64,000 nt of DNA, taken from Anisus vortex. Its lineage: Eukaryota > Mollusca > Gastropoda > Planorbidae. The stretch lies in the NCBI GenBank assembly GCA_949126835.1, contig OX421497.1:3899024-3963023 (forward strand), written 5' to 3'. This document shows, piece by piece, positions 28,633-40,961 of the stretch. The notes below the pieces were generated by a model. It saw only the letters and a program-made list of their open reading frames with translations, searched no databases and was not told the DNA's origin. A program made the position numbers and the translations under genes. How positions within the stretch are numbered: the stretch's first letter is position 1; each line of letters starts with the position of its first letter.

Positions 28633-29516
28633 TAGGGATGGTAAAACCGGTTTGTTGTCAAAACCGGTTTTCGGTTATTTAAAACCGGTTTAAAACCGGA
28701 TTTCGATTCCCCCCCCCCCCCCCCCCCGCAATGTTGCAAGTCACAGGCCAAAAAAGACAAATGTGCGTAGTTTTGTGTGAATACATTATGATTTTGTACA
28801 ATTTACCATAACATTCTTTAGAACTAAAAAAAAATATGGGCTAATTGATTAAAACCGATAATAGCTTTCAATAGTGATAATTTGTGCACCGTGGACTTAG
28901 ACTTGTAAAATAATGTATTGAATAGGATCACGTAGCGCCAATCAAAGACAAAAGAATGTGTATTTAATGCTGTCGTTAATAATAAAGCACAGACGCGGTG
29001 TCTAGCCAAATTGTTCAAGGCCACAGGACAAAACTACTTTGCGTCTCTCCAATCTCCATTGCGTACATCAAAGAGTCGTCGTCGGCATCCGTCCGTCTCG
29101 AGAGACGATGGTGTAGCTTCATGGGTGAGGTATCCAACTGTACCGCCGAGAATGGCTGTGTAGGCCAACCCTGCCGTACTTGAGGCACATCAAAGAGTAG
29201 CGCACATCTAAAAGATGAGCCAACATTTGGTTTGATGTTGTTTTTATCGCAAAGCCATAGTAGGTATTTGGAGAAAAAAAAGAAACACAATATCTAAGAC
29301 TAAATGGTGTTAGCAAGGCATTTCAAGAATTGTTTTGCGTGAATCCAACATTATTTTTTTTAAAATATTTCCATCAGAACCAATAAAAAAAATAATAAAG
29401 GGTGTGCTACTTGACTACCTTCCAACCAACAAACCGAAATCCGGTTTCAAAATTCAAAACCGGTTTTCAGATTCAAAACCGGAATCCGGTATTCCGGTTT
29501 TCATTTAACATCCCTA
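28633..29516. mobile_element. hAT element (Ac-type TSD), 884 bp, non-autonomous
   Basis: Termini TAGGGATGGTAAAACCGG and, inverted, TAGGGATGTTAAATG, with CCGGTTTT-rich subterminal repeats. Exact 8-bp duplication ATTACAAG at 28625-28632 and 29517-29524. No transposase. Contains an inserted retroposon at 29077-29186. Confidence 0.88.
29077..29186. mobile_element. 110-bp short retroposon inside the hAT element
   Basis: A segment with GGCATCCGTCCGTCTCGAGA is flanked by an exact 12-bp direct repeat ACATCAAAGAGT (29065-29076 and 29187-29198). It is absent from the related copy at 1-272. Its class is not identified. Confidence 0.7.
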
Positions 29517-29524
29517 ATTACAAG

Positions 29525-30385
29525 ATTACAAGAAAAAAATTCAGAGACTATGTAATGGTAATGATATCCAACGGTTAATCGTGCTCCAATTATTTCCCCT
29601 TTCTTACAGGTTTCACACAGGCTCGGGACCGGCCCAAGGGAAGCAATTAAAGAAATGAATGCTAGACGCGTGGAACTCAGAAGTTACCGCCCTTATCTAT
29701 TTTTTCAATGGAATTTAATAAAATAATATATATTATATAAATTAATTGATTTCAATGTTTTTTGTTGTTGTTATTTTTTAGTTTGTTTTGAGGAGGAAGA
29801 AAAAGGAGGAGGATTAATTTGAAATGCTATGAGGGTGTAGTTTCATGGTTTTAGTGGATGTGCATAGGACGCAATAATCTTAAGGGGAGCTTCTGTAATG
29901 TATAACATACCGGGTAAGATATTTAACTTTTTTTTTTTCTGTCCTTAAAAATAACTTCACTTTTGTGACAACCAGCGTAATCGTCAGAAATCTAATTGAC
30001 CAAATTACCGTCATCCCATCGAGCTGAATCGGGGGCACATAGACTCGTTGCCCGTTTCAATACCTACTATCAAATTTCCAGACCCAATTCCCTTACCCAT
30101 CCCCAACCACCTAGCATCTTTTATTTTTCCCTTGCATTTTTTAAGGAGGGAAATAATGGGGACAAAAGTTTTGTGGATAAATTCAAACTTTTTGGCTAGA
30201 AATTAAAAAAAAAGGCAAACAAAACTGCACATAACTGATTTATTTGAAAACCTTAATTTTGTTCCTGTGTTGATAGAGATAGATTATGGGTAAGTCATTA
30301 ATATAAATTAGAAATAGTAGAACAGTTCCTTGTGGAACTCCTGAGTTTACAGTTATTAGTGATGATTAAGAGACATTGATTATTA
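29525..30385. other. intergenic, no gene seen
   Basis: AT-rich, with a GAGGAGGAAGAAAAAGGAGG purine run near 29790. Nothing codes convincingly. Confidence 0.6.
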
Positions 30386-30960
30386 TTAATAATAATAATA
30401 ATTCTTATATAGCGCATATCCCGTTGATGACAGTTCTATGCGCTGACGACAGTTACATAATACAGGCAACGAACAACAGACAAAAATGTATATATGTACA
30501 TGTGAATACTGCTACTAGAATATGTGAGTTTTCAGCCGGCTCCTGGAGGTGTTGAAGCTAGGGCTCTGGTGACGCTGTAGTGGGAGGGGATTCCAGGCGG
30601 ACGGGCCCGCATAGGAGAATGCACGTTGGCCAGCGGACACTATCTTCGCACGAGGAAGTATAAGAGTTAGTGTGTCAGAAGCCGAGCGGAGTGGGCGGGA
30701 TTGGGTGTAGAGCTTAAGACAGGAGCGAAGGTATTCCGGGGCAGAGTCATTCAGGCACTTGTAGCAGAGAGAAGCCAGCTTGTAGGAGATCCAGTGGTTA
30801 ATGGGTAGCCAATGCAGAGATCGGAGCAGAGGAGTGATATGAGTTGACTTCTTCTTTTTCTTAAGGACCAGTCGGACACCACAGATCTGAACACATTGAA
30901 GGCCGTGAAGGGAGGAGGCCGAGAGGCCAGCCAAGAGCGAATTGCAATAATCCAAGCGGG
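30385..30960 (-). pseudogene. CR1-like LINE, 3' end with (AAT)n tail
   Basis: The minus strand encodes MDYCNSLLAGLS, SLHWLPINHWISYK and PSAWNPLPL, the C-terminal reverse-transcriptase region, to 30515. It then reaches GCGCTATATAAGAATT and an ATT microsatellite at 30385-30405. The 3' sequence differs from the 14720 LINE, so it is a second family. Confidence 0.85.
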
Positions 30961-31065
30961 AGAAGAGGAGAGGATGTATTACAGGCTGTTCTCTACCGAT
31001 AAGAAAGTCTTGATATAAAAAACAGATTTTCCAAAAAATTTAAGTTTTTTTGAGGGGTAAATTAG

Positions 31066-31170
31066 TCCCAGATATACACATACAGATATACACATACAGA
31101 TATACACATACAGATATACACATACAGATATACACATACAGATATACACATACAGATATACACATACAGC
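31066..31170. repeat. 14-bp minisatellite (CAGATATACACATA)n
   Basis: About seven perfect units. Confidence 0.95.
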
Positions 31171-31389
31171 GAGGGACCGTCCATAACTGATGTCTCCCAA
31201 TTGTAGCCGATATTTACTCCCCTCCTCCCATCGTCACAAATTGTCGAAATAAGTCATACCCCTTTTCAATATCACGTCACAAAACTCTGCCCCCCCCCCC
31301 CCACTCTACAACAAAGAAAACAAATAACAACAGCAGCCCCCGCCCCATTCCCACGCCAAGGGCAAAAAGTAAAGTAGTAATAATACATG

Positions 31390-31690
31390 CATTTAAGTCT
31401 TATTTTGAAATACAACACAATAACAATCTGTTACAATGTTCAGATAAACATAAAGACAAAAAAACACTTTTCATATCCCTTACGCGAAAACAAATGCAGA
31501 TAAGTACTCTTTCTTCCCGAGTGGCATCCGAGCATGGAATGGGTTGCCCGAACAAACCAAGAAAGAAAACCAGTAACATTAACATCATTTAAAACACTAA
31601 TAGAAATGCAGGACTAGACCCAAACCACGGATGAGCGTAGGACGCAATAATCGTCTTTATAAAAAGGACCCTCTGTAATGTATAAGATAA
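31390..31690 (+). pseudogene. LINE C-terminal fragment
   Basis: Around 31510-31610 the plus strand reads FFPSGIRAWNGLPEQT, then TSFKTLIEMQD, the end of a LINE polyprotein with frame breaks. It is followed by GACGCAATAATCGTCTTTAT, a motif that recurs (inverted) at 12050 and 13145. Confidence 0.65.
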
Positions 31691-33240
31691 GAAGATAAAG
31701 GAATCTCCATCCCACAATATATTTTATTACAAATCAACTCCATGTTCCAACTTGATCTATTATGTTATTTATATATTGAATTACCATCGCCAAGTATGTT
31801 TCATTGTAAAATAAAGGCGCCTGGGGTCACGTAATGTACGTCACATAATTGATCTTTTAGCGCCAGACCCAGCTTTAGTGTTGACGAAAAATTAAAGACA
31901 ATAACTAACAGACACATAATAATATAATGTTACAGCAGTCGCAGAACTGGCAATAGTTTTTATGATCATTTGATGATTTTATTTAGTTATTTAGGTCATA
32001 CGTATGGACCCTTCAGAAAATATTTTCAAGTCTTGAAAAAGTTTGGTAAACGTGGTACACTGATTGGGTTTTAAATCTATATATTGGTATACAGTAAAGC
32101 TATTTAAGGGGTTTGAGTATTTGTTTTCTAAGTTGATTAACATTGTAAAATATTTAAGTTATTTAAAAATCTCAATTAAAATGTACCGTATAAGTTATAT
32201 CAAAGAAAATCGTAAAGTTATTGCACATTAAAAAAAATAAAAATAAAAATATATAAACTCCTTCAGCCTGGAAATAGAATGTAAATTACCTCCTCCTGAA
32301 TATCGTATTCAAATTTCATTACCTCCCCTGATTTATAAATTTTGTAATCACTTTAGGGATACTTTTGGTAGCTGCTTTACACTAAAGAATCTTCAAAAAG
32401 CTTAAGTGTTTATGTAAATTAGTTGTGAATAGTCGCTAGTAATGAGTCTTGCAGCTCTTTTCTGAATTCGTTCAAGTATTTTCTTTCGTTCTTTAGATGA
32501 TGGGTCCCATATTCTAAGTAGGCTCTTGGTCTAGCTCAGGGGTCGGGAACCTATGGCTCGCGAGCCAGATGTGGCTCTATTGATGGCTGCATCTGGCTCG
32601 CAGACAAACTTTCGATTATAAAAAAAGGTTTCTTTAGACTCCTTTGATTAAGCTTAATTGCATATCAATATTTCATTCTACAAATGAGCTAAAGTCTACT
32701 GCTGCTCAGCATCAGAAGTGGTCAAGGAGAAAAACTCCGCTGATTTTAAAGACAGAAAAATAGCAACCCTGCAGTCATTGTAATTCAAGGGAAATAACTC
32801 TTGCACACATTTACTTAAATTGTTAGTATTAAACATAATGTATGGCTCTCGCAGAATTACTTTTCAAAATGTATGGTGTCCATGGCTCTCTCAGACAAAA
32901 AGCTTCCCGACTCCTGGTCTAGCTTATGTTATGTAGCATTTCCGTTATATAAACATTAAAGTTTTGTTTGATATTTTTATTACTTCATGATCATTCCATG
33001 ATAAATTGTCTGTTATTATTATTTCTGAGTACACATATTTTTTAGTTAATTGTTTTCCATGAATGTAAGATAAGATAAGATAAATAGTTTGTATTTTATG
33101 TTTTCTTTTTTCTTGACAACTCATTAACCACTGAGCTATATTATAGCTCAGTGTCATTAATGTTTGACACTTTTCTGGATGGAAAGCACTGATCTATAAA
33201 AATAATGGATTAGGCACGGAAGTAGCATTCTTCACTATAT
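31690..33240 (-). pseudogene. LINE copy 1, split by a hAT MITE
   Basis: Minus-strand coding remnants include ITDNLSWNDHEVIK and NKTLMFI (about 32945-33040) and, beyond the insert, a block encoding RIQKRAARLI-like residues (about 32440-32490). It shares a long diverged alignment with 33400-36860. Confidence 0.65.
32537..32916. mobile_element. hAT MITE (GCGAGCC family), 380 bp, TSD GTCTAGCT
   Basis: Starts CAGGGGTCGGGAACC and ends GCTTCCCGACTCCTG. Exact 8-bp duplication GTCTAGCT at 32529-32536 and 32917-32924. Inverted relative to the copy at 39737. Confidence 0.92.
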
Positions 33241-33399
33241 ATCTATACATCATTGGTGGAAAGTCATATTTCAATATTGATTAACATTTTTCGAAATTCA
33301 CAACTCATAGAGGTCTTTTTTGTAAGAATTGAGAATATTTTTCTGTCTTTTTTTTTCCCTAAATATTATTATTATTTTCTCAAAATAATCTTGTTTCTA

Positions 33400-36300
33400 T
33401 TCCCGTATTTCTCCATATTAAGGCTCTTATGCTTAATGTTCCAGCTTGCTCTACTATGTTATTTATATATTTCTTATTACCATCGCCAGGTATTTTTCAT
33501 TGTAAAATAAAGGCCCGAGGTTTTGTTATTTAAGTCCCATATTGATCTTTTGGCACCAGACCCAGCTATAAGCTAGTGTTGACGACGAAAAAAAAAGGCA
33601 ATAACAGAGTCCAAACGCAAGACAGTCACAGAAATCAGAGAATTGGTTGAAATTTACATTTTAGACTATTTTAAGGAAACAGATCATTTTAAATCTTCAC
33701 ATTATAATTGGTTATTTAGGTCTTACGTACGACCCTTCATAAATTATTTTCCAAGTCTGAAAAAGTCTGGAAAAGTCTGAAATTGTAACGTGTGAATAAG
33801 GGTTTGAAATCTATATGGTGTTATACAATTAAGTAATATAAGGGTTTAAACATTTGTTTATTAATTTCATAAATGATTTTTAAAATATTAAAGTATTTCA
33901 AAAATCTCAATAAAAATATACCTTTACTGTAAATAGTGTTTTATAAAAATTTTAAAAATATTGCAAATTCTAAAAAATAATTAAAAATATAAATACACGA
34001 TCCGTCTGAAGAAGAAATGTATATTAGCTCCCCTGAATATCCTATTTATATTTCATATTCTCCCTTGTTTGCTCGTAAAAAAATATTATTTCATTATCTC
34101 CCCTGATTTTGTTTCATTTAATTATTTTGTTATAAAATCGGAGTAAGTTTGATAGCTGCTTTACATTGAAGAATATTTTTAAAACTTTTAATATTTATGT
34201 AAATCAGTTGTGACCATTCAGTAGCATGGAACCATATAGCTTTTTTCTGAATTTGTTCTTTTTTTATTTTACTTCACGGGTCCCATATAGTAGATGCATA
34301 TTCTAGTACAGGGGTAGGCAACCTTTTGATAGCGGCGTGCCAAAGTAGGATTTCTAACTCACTCGGCGTGCCAACAGCCAAACAGTCAACCTCTGCTATA
34401 TTTATTATTTTTAAACAATAATTATTAAATGTATGTAGCATGAAAATAAAAGGCGCTTTACTAAGAAGCCATACAAAAGCCAACACCGAATTACAGCAAT
34501 TACGTAATATAATGCTCGTATACATAGGCTTAAGCTGTTGTTTATTTAAAGTTAAAACAAATAAATTTGTTCTCAAATTAGTTTGTGTGCTTATTTAAAG
34601 AAGATAAAAAAAAACATTTCAATGCAATTTGTCTGTATCAATTAATGTGAGCCTTGACTAAGCTTCAAAAGTTTTAATGTATGAGAAAATCTTTTATGAG
34701 AAAATCTGTTTACAAGTGTAAGTTGAGCCAATAGATGAAAGTAAAACAAATGAAACGTATTTCAAACAAATGAACGGTTTAAGTATAGCTGACGACCTCT
34801 CTAAGCAGCTTTCTTTAAGATTTGTTTGCAATTCGGCAAATTTTGATGTCCAAATATCGGGTGTTTTAAATTCAATTTGCTGCATTTCAAAAATACTTCT
34901 ACCAGAAAACTCCACTTTGATTGCTTCAATCTACTTCTTAAATTCATCTATCTGTAATGTATATAGAACTGAATGAGCTTTAACATTGAGGAAGTACTTA
35001 AATGTTTTAGAGTTAATATCAAGGATAAATATGTCCAGTTTCAATCCAAATTCTTTCCAATAAAAATGAGTAACCAAACAGTTCAAGAATTGTTAGACCC
35101 TGTCCTTGTAAACGCAAGTTCAACTCATTTAAATGAGTCGTTATGTCAATATGTCTGTCAAAAACATCAGCTTCGTCAGACATTTTCATCAATCAATTTC
35201 GAAAAATTTTGTTTCGTCAAGAAACATCTTAACTGCTTCCAGACACGAAGCGAATATATTCAACACTTCACCTTGAATAAGCCAGTTGAAACTGCTGTAC
35301 AACAGAAGATCTCTATATTCACTTTCAATTTCTTGTAGTAAAGATTTGAATTGTCGGTGAATCAACGAAGAGTGGGAAACTATAAAGTGGACTATTTTAA
35401 CAACAGTTTCCATTACGGAGCGCAAGTCTAAGTTAGAGATCATTGCACACAAACTTTCATGGTGTAGGCCTATAATGCAATGGAAGCTTAACAGTAGACG
35501 CCCAATGTTGTTTACAAGAAAATTGACAAATCTTTTTTGTTTGCCAACCATCGCAGCAGCATTTTTGTCCTTTTCGGCCATTTTATGGGCACTTAGACTT
35601 GATATATCGCCGCAAAATATAACATTTTAAATAATTGTAAAAGTTGTCTAGGCCTATATATAGGCCTACAGATATGATGAAATTATAATAATTTGAAGGC
35701 TATCCTCTTGTTAAGATAAAAAAAACTTACATATCAAATCGGAAATCGATCAAGGTTGTTGTTTATTTTAATTTGTTTTTGGGGCGGGGGGGGGAGTTTT
35801 TATTTCAGTGGCACACTATTTTTTTACGTTAAATTGTAAGAGATACTTTATAATAACATTATTGGAATCGCGGAAAACAATTCAGTTAATGGTTTGCAGA
35901 TTGTCCTTGCGATATCATACAAACAAAACCAACCCAAATGTAGAGTAGTCGGCATATTCTTTTGATGTACGCACAGGAGACACAAAGACTAGTTTTAACC
36001 GCTAAAACTGAACGCTTTAGAACAGGCAAACGATTTAATAAAATGGCTGTGCTTTGATTTATTTAAAAGGAATAGTACTTCTTTTTAATTAAATTATATT
36101 CAGAGTCTGAACAGCGAGAGCTAATGAAAAAAAAAATGATATGGCACGCAGAAGCCATTAAAAAACTTTTTTTTTCAGGAGTCCTCCGCGTGCCATTGAA
36201 AAGGGTTCCGCGTGCCAGACCCGTAGGTTGCCGACCCCTGTTCTAGTATAGTATAGGTTTAACTAATGTTAGATAGCATTTTAGTTCTTGTCTAGATTTT

Positions 36301-36860
36301 GTTTAAATCTTAAAAGTTTAATTTTTTATGACTTCATGGTGATTTCATAATAATTAATCTTGTTTTATTACTTCTGAATTCTGTGTACAGGTACTTCATA
36401 TCTTTAGTTGAATTAAAAGTTTTCCATAAATGAAATGAGGGTCGTTTTTAGTCATTGTTTTTTTCTTGATAGCCCACTCTTAAAATTTTGAACTTTTTCT
36501 GGTTAGAAAGACATACTCCCACTATATGCACATTTTAAGTTATTCATAAAAGTCTTTTTGTAAGATTTCAGTATCCTTCTCTGTCTTTTTTTCCACTATA
36601 TAATATTTCTACATGATTACTGCGGAGATGCTCGTTCGACAACATATAATATTGGACAGGGCTGCAGTTGAATCAACTATTGACAACCGCTCAAATAGGC
36701 AAAAATGGAGAAAGTTGACTATTGGGGTGTCCATTCGCTGCCCACAATGACCACAACAATCAAGGGATTGATGATGATAACTGCAAATAACCTTTCTTTT
36801 GTTCCTGTATTTTTGTATTAATGTTTTTAGGTAAATCATTTATGTAGAAATAACCCCCTT
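33400..36860 (-). pseudogene. LINE copy 2, split by a 1.9-kb hAT element
   Basis: The minus strand shows VLEYASTIWDP, a standard LINE motif, immediately beside the hAT insertion. Blocks collinear with copy 1 occur on both sides (the TTGATCTTTTGG and GGTCTTACGTACGACCC regions, then TTTTATGACTTCATGGTG). It has many stops. Confidence 0.65.
34309..36240 (-). mobile_element. hAT element with degenerate transposase, 1932 bp, TSD TTCTAGTA
   Basis: Termini CAGGGGTAGGCAACC and GGTTGCCGACCCCTG. Exact TTCTAGTA duplication at 34301-34308 and 36241-36248. The minus strand keeps transposase-like segments: a 130-codon frame at 35581-35189 with MVGKQK, FHCIIGLHHESLCA and SLLQEIESEYRDLL, and frame-shifted C-terminal pieces at 34915-34694. 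The residues resemble GTF2IRD2/ZBED-type hAT transposases. It has frameshifts and stops, so it is inactive. Confidence 0.9.
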
Positions 36861-36983
36861 CAAAGTGATTTGTACTTTGGTAATTATATTTTCCAGTAAG
36901 TTTTTCAAAATTATATATTTGTAGTTTTCAGATGTCAATATTTAAAACACATAAATACAGATGTTTGTTACCTCCACTTTTAT

Positions 36984-37752
36984 TTCCAAGTTATAATATG
37001 CATTCAAGTACCCTAGAATACTTCAAACATAAATATAGCATACACAACAACAATTCCAAGTTATAATATGCATTCAAGTACCCTAGAATACTTCAAACAT
37101 AAATATAGCATACACAACAACAATTCCAAGTTATAATATGCATTCAAGTACCCTAGAATACTTCAAACATAAATATAGCATACACAACAACAATTCCAAG
37201 TTATAATATGCATTCAAGTACCCTAGAATACTTCAAACATAAATATAGCATACACAACAACAATTCCAAGTTATAATATGCATTCAAGTACCCTAGAATA
37301 CTTCAAACATAAATATAGCATACACAACAACAATTCCAAGTTATAATATGCATTCAAGTACCCTAGAATACTTCAAACATAAATATAGCATACACAACAA
37401 CAATTCCAAGTTATAATATGCATTCAAGTACGCTAGAATACTTCAAACATAAATATAGCATACACAACAACAATTCCAAGTTATAATATGCATTCAAGTA
37501 CCCTAGAATACTTCAAACATAAATATAGCATACACAACAACAATTCCAAGTTATAATATGCATTCAAGTACCCTAGAATACTTCAAACATAAATATAGCA
37601 TACACAACAACAATTCCAAGTTATAATATGCATTCAAGTACGCTAGAATACTTCAAACATAAATACAGCATCCACAACAACAATTCCAGGTTATAATATG
37701 CATTCAAGTACCCTAGAATACTTCAAACATAAATACAGCATCCACAACAATA
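36984..37752. repeat. 70-bp satellite, 11 tandem copies
   Basis: Exact 70-bp period (CCAAGTTATAATATGCATTC through TACACAACAACAATT). Copies are nearly identical. A CCCTAG to CGCTAG variant recurs three units apart (37431 and 37641), and the last two units share ATACAGCATCCAC. Confidence 0.97.
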
Positions 37753-38364
37753 ATGAAAAGCAAACGGCCCAAAAATTGTGCTGATGACTGACTAAAGTCT
37801 GAAGGTAAAAGTGTGCTATGCATCCTGGTGAACTAGTGACAAATGTAAATAACAATGTGAATTATTATATTGTATGACGTATGTAAGTATCACATTGTAT
37901 TGTTGTAACCACAAAGTGTGTTAAAGATTGAAAGAAATGCAAGGTCCAAAAACTAACTCATGCACTTTTATGCTAAATACTTTGTAAACAATACAACTGG
38001 ATTCTTTAAACTGTCTTAATCCATTTATATTTCCTTTGATATGTCAATTAGCTAATGTCTTGATATATATATTATATATATATAATTATAATTGGATATA
38101 AAACAAAAAACTAATTCTGACACAAGATGTCATTGATGTGAATTTTGGATTTTAAGTTGTAACTCATCATTAGTAAATATCTTCAATAAATATATATATG
38201 TTGGTAACATAAAATGCTTAATAACAAATATCTATATACAGTTTTCAAATTTGAGATCATGTGAAAAAAATACTACTAAGTATAAATGCAGTGATGCAGT
38301 AAAATTGATAAAGTTAAAAAAGGTTAATAATTTCTAAAATGTTGCTTAGTGTCTGTATTTAATA
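37753..38364. other. intergenic, no gene seen
   Basis: AT-rich, with a short ATATATAT palindromic run near 38065-38085. No coding support. Confidence 0.55.
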
Positions 38365-38825
38365 TACCGTATATACTCGCGTATAAGTCGCACCGGTGGA
38401 TAAGTCGCACCGGTTGATAAGTCGCACCGGTGGATAAGTCGCACCGGTGGATAAGTCGCACCCCTAGTTGAAGATTATTTTTCTTATATGTTGTCATTGA
38501 CCCGCGTATAAGTCGCACCATGACTTTCAGGGGTTACACTGCCTTTTAACTTTGAAAAACCTAAAATATTTGTCAATTTCAGTTACATAAAGGTAGTATA
38601 TTTACACCTACGAAAGTTTTCTTAATGTAAAATGTAGGCCTACACATATCCTAGTAATTCTACATCACTACAATCAAATAAACGGGTTATGTAGGAAACT
38701 GTATGACAGAGTAGTGATGTTTTTCGGACTTTTCAAAAATAGTGTCGGCTGTATAAGTCGCACCCCTACCTTTTGTCGAAATTTTCGGTAAATAAAGTGC
38801 GACTTATACGCGAGTATATACGGTA
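38365..38825. mobile_element. MITE with TACCGTATATACTCGCG termini
   Basis: Perfect inverted termini TACCGTATATACTCGCGTAT, continuing into AAGTCGCAC. 461 bp. Four or five tandem units GGATAAGTCGCACCGGT sit beside the left end. The flanks suggest a short TA-containing duplication. The superfamily is not assigned. Confidence 0.85.
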
Positions 38826-39736
38826 ATATACAAGTCAGTCAGGAACATCAATTAGACGTTATCTTAATGCAGGCCACACTATCTTGTATAAAATTAAGGA
38901 CATGTTGGCTGAACTTATTTAACAAACACACACACACAAAGAATTGACCCTCAGGGTTTTGGCTCAGTAGAAGTGAAATCAATACAGTTGTAAAAAGTCA
39001 GGAATTGAAATAAACAAACATGAATTTTACATAATGGAGCCAAAAAAAACTGTCTCTCCTATATATATATATAAATATTTTTATACAAATGTAAAAGTTT
39101 CAAAAATATTGGATTTCCTAATATATATAAACTTTGTCAATTAAATATAGTACAAAGCAAAGACAGATTAACAGATCAAATCTGTTGACATCTTATGAAA
39201 CAGCATTTCTAACAAAAACATAACATGTATTGTATAGATTTTATGCACTTTTGACATTTATAGTATAACTGGTATACCTTTTCTAGATAATATTAGAGTC
39301 AAACCAATAAGCTTTCTACCTTTATTGTACAACTTTTGTAGTGCACTTGCATAAACCATTCATGAAAAAAAAAAACCACATCAATACCATTGTAAACCTA
39401 TATTTATAAAACACAACACAAAAACATGAAAGACAAAATGCAACACTTTATCCAATAAATTCACTCACTCGCAGCATTCTCCTGTTGACTACAGTGACAT
39501 CTTCATGTTTAAACACAAATCTGAAATATGCTCACCACTACATGCATTCACGCACACACATCAATCAACGAGTTTTAAATATATGGCAGATTTCAGTTCT
39601 GTACACAAATTGTAAGTTTGAAGTTGAAGCATTTGTGTTTCTTTTAGCAACAACAAAAAAATTATGGGTTTTGGAGGAGAGGGTCTAAGGCACAAAAAGA
39701 TACAATAAATGAAAAAAGGTATACAATAAATTAGGG

Positions 39737-40086
39737 CAGGGGTCGGGAACCTTTTTTTCCGAGAGAGCCATAGACACCACATATTTTGAAAAAATAATTC
39801 TGCGAGAGCCATACATTATGTTTTAAACTAAAAATTCTAGTAAATGTGTGCATTTTGTGTAATTTCAACACTAAAAGTACAATAATTATGTCTCTGAATT
39901 CTTCTGATGCTGAGCTGCAGTAGACTTTAGCTCATTTGTAGAATGAAATATTGATATGCATTTAATATGTAGATCAAAAAGTATTTAAAAAAACATTTGT
40001 TTAATAATCGAACATTTGTCTGCGAGCCAGATGCAGCCATCAAAAGAGCCACATCTAACTTGCGAGCCATGGGTTCCCGACTCCTG
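39737..40086. mobile_element. hAT MITE (GCGAGCC family), 350 bp, TSD AATTAGGG
   Basis: CAGGGGTCGGGAACC to GGTTCCCGACTCCTG. Exact 8-bp duplication AATTAGGG at 39729-39736 and 40087-40094. Confidence 0.92.
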
Positions 40087-40519
40087 AATTAGGGCATTCA
40101 TATCTTTTTTTTTTACAACTTAACAAAATAATTTATGAATACATAATAGCAAGCAAATATATTTTAGACACCTGAGTGAATATCAACTAAATTTTGTTTT
40201 AAATATTTAATGGCCAGGCATAAGAAACAAATGAAAAAAGTCATCAGATGTATGTCAATAATCAGAACATACAAAATCATGTCGAATAAACAGCAACTTA
40301 TCATTTATGCAGAAAAAAACCTACTGCTTGATGAAAGACAAAGTATTGACACATGATAATATATGTGTGTGTGTAATCTGCATTGTCTTGACTAGAAGTG
40401 AATCATCAATTATAGTAAGAGTCCTAAAAGCACATAACATACATTGGAGCAAAAAAGGGTAGTCCATTTTATTAGTGCACTGCATCTTACAATTATGCAT
40501 ACAACCGCTCAGTTACTGG

Positions 40520-40760
40520 CATGAAAACCAGTTCCTAAGAACTAGTGAAGCAGAGTTCACCAGCTTCCATGCCCAGGACATACATATAACCCTGCACAAG
40601 AGCTCGGTGGCCATTGACTTTCCCCCCCCCCCCCCCCAAACATCAGAGATGTGTAAACTCAACTCCATCCTGGGAAAAACCCTGTCTTTAACCTGGTCTT
40701 TGACCAGAAACCTTTGAAATGGGAATCTTGACCATGCTGCCACTAGACCAACTGCACCTC
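40520..40760 (-). mobile_element. diverged SINE-A copy
   Basis: AGTGAAGCAGAGTTCACCAG, a damaged middle with a C run at 40621-40637, then GACCAGAAACCTTTGAAATG. It matches SINE-A in order but is much more diverged. Confidence 0.55.
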
Positions 40761-40881
40761 ACCACTGACCGGTGGTGACCACTTATTGACAAAATACTAA
40801 ACAGGTTGAGAACTGAAACTAAATCTTGAAAAAAATAAACTGGCAGAAAATAAGTTTTTAGTTTTCATTTACATTAGTTCA

Positions 40882-40961
40882 TTAACCCTTACAGTCCCGG
40901 GCGCGTATATAGCGGGACTGAAGATCATAGATAGAAAGTAGGTCGTTACAGGAAGGGTTAA
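40882..40961. mobile_element. 80-bp TTAA mini-MITE (piggyBac-like)
   Basis: TTAACCCTTACAG at one end and GGAAGGGTTAA at the other. Inside is the hairpin CAGTCCC-GGGACTG around CGCGTATATAG. TTAA at both edges fits piggyBac-type target duplication. A second copy of identical length is at 53651-53730. Confidence 0.75.

Noticed and set aside
29015..29316. Minus frames of 65-91 codons
   Set aside because: They cross the hAT element and the retroposon inserted in it; no conserved protein is recognisable.
34770..35338. Plus-strand frames of 68-121 codons
   Set aside because: Antisense shadows of hAT transposase remnants at 34309-36240.
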